From positions 1 through 21,160 of the forward strand of contig JAGBZZ010000297.1 of assembly GCA_017652965.1 (NCBI GenBank): a stretch of DNA of 21,160 nucleotides, written 5' to 3'. The position numbers and the translations under genes were made by a program. The notes under the pieces were generated by a model that made no database searches, had not been told where the DNA came from, and was given only the letters and a program-made list of their open reading frames with translations. This DNA is from Clostridia bacterium (GTDB lineage Bacteria; Bacillota_A; Clostridia; Oscillospirales; CAG-272). Positions 7,723-14,389 of the stretch are shown piece by piece; within the stretch, counting starts at the first letter, position 1, and every line of letters begins with the position of its first letter.

Positions 7723-9243
7723 ATGAGTCTCATCAAAAAGGAATTGACAGACAAAAATCTTTACACCCTTACGATCGGTGTTGACAAGGACACCTTTGAG
7801 GCGGCTGTCAATCGCGCCTACAAGAAGAACGTAGGCAAGATCAACGTTCCCGGCTTCCGCAAGGGCAAAGCTCCCCGCGTCATCATTGAGAAGATGTACG
7901 GTAAGGGCGTGTTCTACGAGGATGCCATCAACGATTGCATCCCGGACGCTTACGAAGCCGCTGTGAAGGAGGCCGAGCTGACGGTGGTCGGCCGCCCCGA
8001 GTTTGATGTGGAGTCGGTGGATGAAAACGGCCTTGTGCTGATCGCAAAGGTATATGTGAAGCCCGAGGTTGCCATTGCGGATTACGCCGGGATCGAGGCC
8101 GTTCGCAACGAGCAGGCCGTGACCGATGCCGATGTGGACGCCGAGATCGAGCGTGTGCGTGAGCGCAATTCCCGCACGGTGGACGTTACCGACCGTGCCG
8201 CCGAGATGGGCGATACCGTTAAGATCGACTTTGACGGCAGTGTGGACGGCGTCGCCTTTGACGGCGGCAAGGCCGAAGGGCACGAGCTGAAGCTGGGTAG
8301 CGGTCAGTTCATCCCCGGCTTTGAGGAGCAGATCGTCGGTAAGGCCATCGGTGACAGCTTTGATGTCAACGTGACCTTCCCCGAGGAGTATCACGAGAAG
8401 TCGCTGGCCGGTAAGGCTGCCGTGTTTGCCGTGAAGCTGCACGCCATCAAGATGACCGAGCTCCCCGCCCTTGACGATGAGTTTGCCAAGGATGTTTCCG
8501 ATTTTGATACGCTGGCAGAATATCGCGCCGATCTTTTGGCAAAAATGACCGAGAGAAACAAGAAGGATGCCGATAGCCGCTTTGAGGAGGCCGTGATGCT
8601 TGCTCTTATCGAAAAGCTGGAAGCCGACATTCCCGAGTGCATGTTCGAGGCTGAAACCGAGAACTTCCTCCGCGATTATGACAGCCGTCTGCGTATGCAG
8701 GGGCTCGATCTTGCCACCTACTTCAAGTATACCGGCATGAACCTCGATATGATGCGTGCTCAGATGCGTCCGCAGGCCGAGCAGCAGGTTAAGGTTCGTC
8801 TCGCCCTTGAGAAGATCGCCGAGCTTGAAAACGTCACCGTCAGTGCCGAGGACGTTGCGGCCGAGTACGCCCGCATTGCCGAATCCTACAATATGCCCGA
8901 GGAAGAGGTCCGCAAGCTGGTTGAGGAGGATGGGATCACTGCCGATCTGCGCGTGAAAGCCGCCGCCGAGTTTGTGAAGAGCCACGCCGTTGCCGTAGCA
9001 GAAGCCCCGGCTAAGAAGGTTGCGAAGAAGCCTGCCACCAAGAAGAAGGCCGTCGCTACCGAGGCCGAGACTGCCGCCGAGGCCCCCGCTGAGGCTCCTG
9101 TCAAGAAGACCACCACCAGAAAGAAGACCACTACCGCTGCTGCCGCCGACGGTGCCGAGGCACCCGCCGAAAAGAAGCCGGCCGCGAAGAAGACCACCAC
9201 TAAGAAAGCCACCGAGAAGAAGCCCGAGGATACCGAGGCCTAA
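7723..9243 (+). CDS. tig: Trigger factor with an extra Lys/Ala/Thr-rich C-terminal tail
   Basis: Ribosome-associated chaperone and peptidyl-prolyl isomerase that meets nascent chains at the exit tunnel. The ribosome-docking signature GFRKGKAP is at residues 44-51, an FKBP-type domain spans about 162-245 (GDTVKIDFDG through FAVKLHAIK), and the helical chaperone domain follows. The protein is 506 residues against roughly 430-450 normally. The excess is residues 427-506, a low-complexity tail of alternating basic and Ala/Glu/Pro blocks. The start at 7723 follows TTCGGAGG; in-frame upstream codons overlap the promoter and are discarded. It heads the tig-clpP-clpX cluster, 27 nt before clpP, coupling folding and proteolysis. 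The core is certain; the tail is unexplained. Confidence 0.96.
   Translation: MSLIKKELTDKNLYTLTIGVDKDTFEAAVNRAYKKNVGKINVPGFRKGKAPRVIIEKMYGKGVFYEDAINDCIPDAYEAAVKEAELTVVGRPEFDVESVDENGLVLIAKVYVKPEVAIADYAGIEAVRNEQAVTDADVDAEIERVRERNSRTVDVTDRAAEMGDTVKIDFDGSVDGVAFDGGKAEGHELKLGSGQFIPGFEEQIVGKAIGDSFDVNVTFPEEYHEKSLAGKAAVFAVKLHAIKMTELPALDDEFAKDVSDFDTLAEYRADLLAKMTERNKKDADSRFEEAVMLALIEKLEADIPECMFEAETENFLRDYDSRLRMQGLDLATYFKYTGMNLDMMRAQMRPQAEQQVKVRLALEKIAELENVTVSAEDVAAEYARIAESYNMPEEEVRKLVEEDGITADLRVKAAAEFVKSHAVAVAEAPAKKVAKKPATKKKAVATEAETAAEAPAEAPVKKTTTRKKTTTAAAADGAEAPAEKKPAAKKTTTKKATEKKPEDTEA
9001..9240 (+). repeat. Low-complexity Lys/Ala/Thr tail-coding segment of tig
   Basis: These 80 codons alternate basic runs (KKVAKKPATKKK, KKTTTRKKTTT, KKPAAKKTTTKKATEKKP) with acidic Ala-rich spacers (EAETAAEAPAEAP, DGAEAPAE). 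The repeated unit is approximately KK-TTT or KKP-A. The composition resembles histone H1-like or HU-extension tails that bind nucleic acids; that comparison is by composition only. The segment ends in the acidic EDTEA before the stop. Confidence 0.85.
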
Positions 9244-9270
9244 TCAACGATACGTTCAGGAGGAAAACAC

Positions 9271-9855
9271 ATGGCACTTGTCCCAATGGTCATACAGGAA
9301 ACCAACCGTGGTGAGCGCTCCTTTGACATTTATTCGCGCTTGCTCAATGACCGCATCATTTTCTTGGCCGACGAGGTCAACGACGCAACCGCTTCCCTTG
9401 TGGTTGCACAGATGCTGTATCTTGAGGCGCAGGATCCCGATAAGGATATCGCTTTCTACATCAATAGCCCCGGTGGCTCTGTTTCTGCCGGCCTTGCGAT
9501 TTATGACACTATGAACTTCATCAAGTGCGATGTCTCCACCATTTGTATCGGAATGGCGGCCAGCATGGGCGCATTTCTTCTGGCAGCCGGTGCCAAGGGC
9601 AAGCGTTTGGCACTGCCCAACAGTGAGATCATGATCCATCAGCCGCTCGGCGGTATGCAGGGGCAGGCTTCGGATATCAAGATCCATGCCGATCATATTC
9701 TCCGCACCCGCGAAAAGCTGAACCGTATCCTCGCCGAAAGAACCGGCAAGTCTATTGAGACGATCGCCGTGGATACCGAGCGCGATAATTTCCTTACCGC
9801 CGAGGCGGCCGCAGAGTACGGTCTTATCGACAAGGTGATCTATACCCGTTCCTGA
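9271..9855 (+). CDS. clpP: ATP-dependent Clp protease proteolytic subunit
   Basis: Serine protease that forms a tetradecameric chamber and degrades substrates unfolded by ClpX or other Clp ATPases. The 194-residue protein has the full catalytic triad, Ser98 in GMAASMGAF, His123 in MIHQPLGG and Asp172 in TERDNF, plus the conserved [17 protein letters not shown]. Length and N-terminus ([18 protein letters not shown]) match active bacterial ClpP, with only a very short pro-sequence. AGGAGG precedes the ATG. It sits between tig and clpX in the classic order. A hairpin terminator follows 9 nt after the stop, so clpX may be expressed at a lower level. Confidence 0.98.
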   Translation: MALVPMVIQETNRGERSFDIYSRLLNDRIIFLADEVNDATASLVVAQMLYLEAQDPDKDIAFYINSPGGSVSAGLAIYDTMNFIKCDVSTICIGMAASMGAFLLAAGAKGKRLALPNSEIMIHQPLGGMQGQASDIKIHADHILRTREKLNRILAERTGKSIETIAVDTERDNFLTAEAAAEYGLIDKVIYTRS

Positions 9856-9864
9856 CCACAACAA

Positions 9865-9899
9865 AACTGCCGCGGCTTCACGCGGCAGTTCTATTTTTC
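9865..9899 (+). terminator. Terminator or attenuating hairpin between clpP and clpX
   Basis: A perfect 10-bp stem (AACTGCCGCG at 9865-9874, CGCGGCAGTT at 9881-9890) closes a 6-nt loop and is followed by a T-rich stretch (CTATTTTTCT). It has the form of an intrinsic terminator. The clpX ATG lies only about 20 nt further on, with no promoter between, so clpX must be reached by read-through or from a promoter inside clpP. Confidence 0.8.
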
Positions 9900-9918
9900 T
9901 ACGAAAGGCTTATAAGCT

Positions 9919-11217
9919 ATGCCAAACAAAACTCCCCAGCGCATTTGCGCCTTCTGCCACCGCAACGAGCATCAGGTTATGTTTCTGATCCCGTCTCCGG
10001 ACGGCGTCTACATCTGCGACGAATGTGTAAAAACCTGCGCCGAGCTGATAGACGAAAGCCTTGCCATGCAGGAAAGCGAGGGTGCCACGGCCACAGAGGA
10101 AGCGCTTACCAAGGAGACCCTGCCGAAGCCTGCCGAAATCAAGGCGAAGCTTGATGAGCATGTGATCGGCCAGGATGCAGCCAAGCGCGTCCTGTCGGTT
10201 GCCGTCTATAACCACTATAAACGCATCCTGTCGCGCGAGGCAGGCAACTCGGACGGTGTCGAGATTCAAAAAAGCAACGTATTGCTCCTCGGCCCTACCG
10301 GTGTAGGCAAAACATATCTTGCACAAACGCTTGCAAAAACCATGAAGGTCCCCTTCGCTATCGCTGATGCCACCACGTTGACCGAAGCCGGTTACGTCGG
10401 TGAAGACGTAGAAAATATTCTTCTCCGCTTGATCCAGGCGGCGGACTTTGATATCGAGAAGGCCGAAAAAGGCATTATCTATATCGACGAGATCGATAAG
10501 ATCTCCAGAAAAAGCGAAAATCGCTCCATCACGCGGGACGTTTCCGGTGAGGGTGTTCAGCAGGCCCTGCTTAAGATCCTGGAGGGCACGGTTGCCAACG
10601 TGCCACCTCAGGGCGGTCGCAAGCATCCTAACCAGGAATTCATCCAGATCCATACCGAAAATATTCTCTTTATCTGCGGCGGTGCCTTTGACGGCTTGGA
10701 GACGATCATTGAAGAGCGGCACGGCAATGGCACGATCGGCTTTGGCGGTGACATCCGCGGCAAGCGCGAACGTGTAGAGCGCGGTGTGTTCCGCGATACG
10801 ACCTCGCACGATATTGTAAAGTACGGCTTGATCCCCGAGCTGGTTGGCCGTCTTCCCGTAATGGTTTCGCTTGAAAACCTTGATGAGGAAGCACTGGTTC
10901 GCATCATCCGCGAGCCGAAGAATGCACTGTATAAACAGTACAAAAAGCTTTTTACACTCGATGGAGTGGAGCTTGAATTCGAGGAGGATGCCTTCCGCGC
11001 AGTGGCCAAACTGGCCTTAGAACGTCAGATCGGCGCACGCGGTCTCCGCTCGATTATGGAAGGGATCATGACTGCCCCCATGTACGACATTCCCTCCGAT
11101 CCCACCGTCAAGAAGATCGTCATCACCGAGGGCGTCATCCTTGGAACCGAATCCCCCCGCCTTGTACACGGTGACGTGGCCGATGCGGCGCCTGTGGATA
11201 GCACCTCCGCTTCTTAA
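9919..11217 (+). CDS. clpX: ATP-dependent Clp protease ATP-binding subunit ClpX
   Basis: AAA+ unfoldase that recognises substrates and threads them into ClpP. The 432-residue protein has the N-terminal zinc-binding domain (Cys10, Cys13, Cys33, Cys36), Walker A GPTGVGKT at 125-132, pore loop GYVG, Walker B IIYIDEID (Asp190, Glu191), the sensor/arginine-finger region, and an IGFG tripeptide loop in GTIGFGGD used for docking to ClpP. All functional motifs are intact. The start follows GAAAGG directly after the clpP-clpX hairpin. Transcription converges with the leftward deacetylase-like gene, with a long hairpin between them. Confidence 0.98.
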   Translation: MPNKTPQRICAFCHRNEHQVMFLIPSPDGVYICDECVKTCAELIDESLAMQESEGATATEEALTKETLPKPAEIKAKLDEHVIGQDAAKRVLSVAVYNHYKRILSREAGNSDGVEIQKSNVLLLGPTGVGKTYLAQTLAKTMKVPFAIADATTLTEAGYVGEDVENILLRLIQAADFDIEKAEKGIIYIDEIDKISRKSENRSITRDVSGEGVQQALLKILEGTVANVPPQGGRKHPNQEFIQIHTENILFICGGAFDGLETIIEERHGNGTIGFGGDIRGKRERVERGVFRDTTSHDIVKYGLIPELVGRLPVMVSLENLDEEALVRIIREPKNALYKQYKKLFTLDGVELEFEEDAFRAVAKLALERQIGARGLRSIMEGIMTAPMYDIPSDPTVKKIVITEGVILGTESPRLVHGDVADAAPVDSTSAS

Positions 11218-11222
11218 AGACA

Positions 11223-11255
11223 AAAGGAGATATGCTGCAAAAGCATATCTCCTTT
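11223..11255. terminator. Bidirectional terminator hairpin between clpX and the convergent deacetylase-like gene
   Basis: AAAGGAGATATGCT (11223-11236) pairs perfectly with AGCATATCTCCTTT (11242-11255) around a 5-nt loop, giving a 14-bp stem with A/T-rich ends that can serve both strands. It lies 6 nt after the clpX stop and 31 nt from the end of the convergent gene. Confidence 0.8.
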
Positions 11256-11286
11256 CAATTTGCAGTTATCCACAAACTCGGAGGAA

Positions 11287-12267
11287 TTAAAACACAGGCT
11301 TGGGATAAGCGGCCTTATCAGCCAGTACCATCTCCAGGATCTCGGCAAAACTCATCCAAGTAACCCTATCCGAAAGCGTGTCGGCAATGCGACGGCCGAC
11401 CTCATCCAAAACCCGCAGGCCTGTACCAAGGCCGTTGGACATCAGGCTTTGCCAGTGCGTGATCAGGATCGGATATCCGCCGGTTTCCAAAACGCGGATG
11501 ATCTCGCCGCTTTTCCCATCCTTGGAAATCAAGACGTCCGCCGTCTCCGAAATATATGCCTCGGACGTGTCGGTAGAAGAAATAGTGCGCCAAAGGGCAT
11601 CATATGTGGTGGCGGGGATAGAGACCAGCACTCGCCCCTCCTCCTCACGTGCGACCCAGGGCTTGGCGTTCGGCCGGTCACGAAGACCCCGAAGGAAAAA
11701 CCAGGCGTTCTTCTTCCCCGTTACGTCAAACACCGCACGCGAGATCGCCGCCTCGTATTCCTCCTCTACCTCCTGGCCAAAGCGCCACGGAGAGGTTACG
11801 CCAAACGTATCAAAGCCGGCCTCGCGCAAAAGGCTGAGCGCCTTGGCGATGTACGGTGTAAGGACGGTGCGATCCTTATCGGCCGCAAACGCATCCTCCT
11901 TCATCTCCAGTGCACGCCCGGTAGAAAGATCTACCGCCTTATTATGGCTCAGCATTTCCGGGCCGATCGCAAAGCGCGGCGCAACGCGCCCCTTTACCGT
12001 ATCCAGCCACTCGGTAAGTGCATCCTCCGAAACGCCTTCCAGGCCGTTAATGATATCCCCTTTGTTTCCTGGCATCGGCACCACGCTGAATTTTCCCTTC
12101 ATACCCCATTTTTCGATAATATCGCAAAAGCGAAACAGCATCTCGTTGGGATAGGTGGGGATCAGCTCTCTGCCGTCCTTCATAACGCGGTTTTGCGCAT
12201 GCTCGTAAAAAACGGAAATAACAGGCGCCGGATCATCAATGATCAAGGAAATTGGTACTTTACACAT
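11287..12267 (-). CDS. Putative polysaccharide-deacetylase-like (NodB-type barrel) protein
   Basis: A 326-residue cytoplasmic protein that I cannot assign with certainty. The N-terminus ISLIIDDPAP (Asp11, Asp12) resembles the first metal-binding motif of NodB-type deacetylases. His108 in EMLSHNK and His271 in PILITHWQSL are placed like the second-motif and C-terminal histidines of such barrels. Segments such as WGMKGKFSVVP and LLREAGFDTFGVTSP fit the alternating strand/helix pattern. No signal peptide or membrane segment is seen. Start: ATG at 12267 with GAGGTGAT just upstream. It begins 14 nt after the end of the AraC-type regulator gene and is surely co-transcribed with it, suggesting a sugar- or glycan-related substrate (inference). 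Metal ligands and activity are unverified. Confidence 0.6.
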   Translation of the reverse strand: MCKVPISLIIDDPAPVISVFYEHAQNRVMKDGRELIPTYPNEMLFRFCDIIEKWGMKGKFSVVPMPGNKGDIINGLEGVSEDALTEWLDTVKGRVAPRFAIGPEMLSHNKAVDLSTGRALEMKEDAFAADKDRTVLTPYIAKALSLLREAGFDTFGVTSPWRFGQEVEEEYEAAISRAVFDVTGKKNAWFFLRGLRDRPNAKPWVAREEEGRVLVSIPATTYDALWRTISSTDTSEAYISETADVLISKDGKSGEIIRVLETGGYPILITHWQSLMSNGLGTGLRVLDEVGRRIADTLSDRVTWMSFAEILEMVLADKAAYPKPVF

Positions 12268-12281
12268 ATAGCATCACCTCG

Positions 12282-13151
12282 TTAGTTGGGTCTTGTGCGG
12301 GGGTCGCTGCCGATATTGGCCTGTACGGCATTCCAACGCTTGCGAAGTGCCGCCGGGCCGATGCCCACAAGATCGTGAAAGACCTTGTGAAAATAATTGG
12401 AATTGGAAAAGCCGGAGGCCGCAGAAATATCAGCGATCGTCCAATCGGTAGAAGCAAGCAAGCGCAGTGCGGCATTGACACGCACCGTGTTGATGTACTC
12501 CACCGGGGTGAGACCCACCGTAGCGCGGAACAGCTTGCCGAAATGATCCGGAGACAGATACAGCTGTGCCGCCAGTGCCTCAAGGCGCAGTTTTTTGGCA
12601 TATGAGGTACTGATATGCATGATCGTGGGGGCAATACGCATCATATTGTGATATTCCACCATGTCCTCTTCACGATATCCGTAAAAACGAATGACCTCCG
12701 CCTGCATATGAGAGATCTCGGAAAGGATCTGTGCGGTATAGAAGATCTCCTTACCGCGCCACTCGGTTATTGCCGCCTCCATATGGGCAACCAGCGAAGC
12801 GTGAAGCGGGTGCCCTGCCTCAAAAAGCGCCGTACGGTTTTGCAGGGGCAAAAGATACAGGGAAAGGAACTGCTCATCAAGCCCGGGAGCGGCCACAGTT
12901 GTCGAGCGGTGATAGGTCAGCACGCGGATCAAGCATTCCTCCTCTCCCACCGAGGAAGCAAAATGCACAAAGCCGGGAAGCAAATGCAGTATCCCGCCCT
13001 CTGCCACACGGATGACAGAAAGCCCCACCGTGATATCGGCGCTTCCCTTCGCTACTTGAATAAATTCCAGAGAATCGGCATGGAAATGCGGAGGGATCAG
13101 CATCCCACTACCGCTTTTCACTGTGATAGAAAAAAGTTCCCCCTCGACCAT
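12282..13151 (-). CDS. AraC family transcriptional regulator
   Basis: A 289-residue regulator with an N-terminal cupin-like sensor domain (PPHFHADSLEFIQVAKGSADI, about residues 20-90) and a C-terminal double helix-turn-helix from about 190 to 285. The HTH shows LEALAAQLYLSPDHFGKLF followed by TIADISAASGFSNSNYFHKVF, the canonical second helix-turn-helix signature. The ATG at 13151 follows AAAAGGAG and a promoter with 17-nt spacing. It is the first gene of a two-gene unit with the deacetylase-like protein, so it most likely controls that gene and perhaps remote ones in response to a carbohydrate ligand. The ligand is unknown. Confidence 0.93.
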   Translation of the reverse strand: MVEGELFSITVKSGSGMLIPPHFHADSLEFIQVAKGSADITVGLSVIRVAEGGILHLLPGFVHFASSVGEEECLIRVLTYHRSTTVAAPGLDEQFLSLYLLPLQNRTALFEAGHPLHASLVAHMEAAITEWRGKEIFYTAQILSEISHMQAEVIRFYGYREEDMVEYHNMMRIAPTIMHISTSYAKKLRLEALAAQLYLSPDHFGKLFRATVGLTPVEYINTVRVNAALRLLASTDWTIADISAASGFSNSNYFHKVFHDLVGIGPAALRKRWNAVQANIGSDPRTRPN

Positions 13152-13182
13152 GGATGTTCTCCTTTTACCGTATGATATCTTT

Positions 13183-13211
13183 ATTGTAACAGATATTTTC
13201 GCTTCTGTAAA
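13183..13211 (-). promoter_or_regulatory. Sigma-A-type promoter of the AraC regulator unit
   Basis: Read leftward, TTTACA (13211-13206) and TACAAT (13188-13183) are separated by 17 nt. The predicted leader is about 25 nt and ends in the AAAAGGAG binding site. Confidence 0.75.
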
Positions 13212-13243
13212 TAGAAAATGTCGATTTTTTTGATTTTTTTAAT

Positions 13244-13278
13244 AAAGAAAGAACGCCAAAAAACGGCGTTCTTTCTTT
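13244..13278 (-). terminator. Terminator of the E2-like gene
   Basis: AAAGAAAGAACGCC (13244-13257) and GGCGTTCTTTCTTT (13265-13278) form a perfect 14-bp stem around a 7-nt loop. It lies 22 nt beyond the stop of the leftward E2-like gene and just upstream of the promoter of the AraC regulator. The stem ends in T-rich sequence when read leftward. Confidence 0.8.
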
Positions 13279-13300
13279 GTATATCGGTGCTTTTTCGATT

Positions 13301-14233
13301 TTAATCGATATCCTCTGTATACTCGGTTATCTCGGTATCCAGGAGTTCCGGATGGAGGAGATACCGTTTCATGATCTTGAAGCCGGAGGCATAGTAATAT
13401 CCGTCGCAGATCCGCTCGTCCACCACCGCACGGAAGGTGACGAAATGGCGCTTCTCGGCCACACCGTCCTCGATCACCTCTTTGGTATACTTCTTGCCGT
13501 ACGAAAGGAAGACCGGCAAATTGCCAAAGTTGTAAAGATGGTGGTAAATGGCGTTGATGCCAAGCGAGCCCATGCTGGTGATGATCATAGAGCCGTGGAA
13601 CGGGCTGACCTCCAGAATGGACCGGGGCAAAAGATCGAAATAATCCAGGAAATGAAGCGCAGAAACGCAGAAACGCAGAACAAGACGCGGGATCTTGGTC
13701 ATAAACTTGGCAACCTTATCAAAGGAGCTGTCAGCCGCGATGCACGCCTTGTAGACCGCCTGGAACTTTTCGTATACCTGAACGGCCGTATCCCGCTGGT
13801 CAAAATGGATCTTGATATTGGTATCGGGGGATTCAATGCTCATTTCCTTTTTGACAGGCATAACCGCCACCACGTCATGCCGGGCAAACACGTGCTGACC
13901 GGAAAGAAAACGGTTAATGGCAGGTCTTTGGGAAATGGCGCGGACGTATGCGGCGATAAACACGTGCAAAAAGCCGATATCGGTGTATCCCTGTGCGCGC
14001 TTTTCCTTCACGTACGCCTCGATATTGGTAATATCAACCTCGTCCTGGAAATGATTCTGTGCGTCCGATCTCTCCTTCATGAAAAAGGGGATCATATACT
14101 GCATCGCATGAATGCCGCGCACACGGCGGCCATCCTTGCGGTCACCAAGGCGGCGACGGCGTTTTTTCTTGACAGGCTTGGTTTCGGTGTTCTTTTCCTC
14201 TTCTGTCGTGATGGGCGTTGTTTTTTCGTCCAT
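13301..14233 (-). CDS. Stand-alone 2-oxoacid dehydrogenase E2-type acyltransferase-fold protein with altered active site
   Basis: A 310-residue protein made of a basic N-terminal extension (KKKRRRRLGDRKDGRRVR) and one chloramphenicol-acetyltransferase/E2 catalytic-type domain. It has no lipoyl domain, no E1/E3-binding domain, and no E1 or E3 genes nearby. The catalytic HxxxDG motif near the C-terminus appears as DERICDGYYY: Glu273 stands where the catalytic His should be, while Asp277 and Gly278 are kept. The second ATG (14233) is chosen because AGGAGG at 14245-14240 directly abuts the first ATG (14239) but is 6 nt from the second. I recall similar DERIxDGYYYA proteins in clostridia annotated as E2, so this may be a family-wide change. 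It is transcribed alone. The reaction, if any, is unknown. Confidence 0.82.
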   Translation of the reverse strand: MDEKTTPITTEEEKNTETKPVKKKRRRRLGDRKDGRRVRGIHAMQYMIPFFMKERSDAQNHFQDEVDITNIEAYVKEKRAQGYTDIGFLHVFIAAYVRAISQRPAINRFLSGQHVFARHDVVAVMPVKKEMSIESPDTNIKIHFDQRDTAVQVYEKFQAVYKACIAADSSFDKVAKFMTKIPRLVLRFCVSALHFLDYFDLLPRSILEVSPFHGSMIITSMGSLGINAIYHHLYNFGNLPVFLSYGKKYTKEVIEDGVAEKRHFVTFRAVVDERICDGYYYASGFKIMKRYLLHPELLDTEITEYTEDID

Positions 14234-14261
14234 GGGCATCCTCCTGTCTTTAATACAAATA

Positions 14262-14291
14262 ATTTTATCATATTCCGCCCGATGATGTCAA
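14262..14291 (-). promoter_or_regulatory. Sigma-A-type promoter of the E2-like gene
   Basis: A consensus TTGACA (14291-14286) is 18 nt from TAAAAT (14267-14262) on the leftward strand, giving a leader of about 20 nt before the AGGAGG site. Confidence 0.78.
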
Positions 14292-14343
14292 GAAAAAGGC
14301 ATTTTTTTGTTCAAAAAAAGTCCAAACTTTCCTAAAAAGCATC

Positions 14344-14366
14344 AAAAACGGGGGATTACTCCCCCG
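14344..14366 (-). terminator. Terminator of the EF-G-like gene
   Basis: A 7-bp stem (CGGGGGA / TCCCCCG, 14349-14366) with a TTAC loop is followed leftward by five U residues (14348-14344). It is placed 24 nt after the stop of the EF-G-like gene. Confidence 0.8.
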
Positions 14367-14389
14367 CTTTTGCTATTTGAAAGGTTATC

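Noticed and set aside
7651..8985. 444-residue leftward open frame antisense to tig
   Set aside because: The plus strand encodes an unmistakable trigger factor, and the antisense product has no recognisable motif or binding site.
9001..9240. Tail of tig as a frameshift or fused separate gene
   Set aside because: The frame is continuous, codon use matches the body, and there is no internal start with a binding site. A genuine C-terminal extension is simpler.
11260..12285. 341-residue rightward open frame opposite the deacetylase-like gene
   Set aside because: It starts on the terminator hairpin and has no binding site. The leftward frame has GAGGTGAT, operon spacing with the AraC gene and a plausible fold.
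14233..14239. First ATG of the E2-like gene as translation start
   Set aside because: It directly abuts the AGGAGG site with no spacer; the second ATG, 6 nt away, has normal spacing.
13277..14335. 352-residue rightward open frame opposite the E2-like gene
   Set aside because: It runs through the promoter and leader of a clear E2-like gene and shows no motif.
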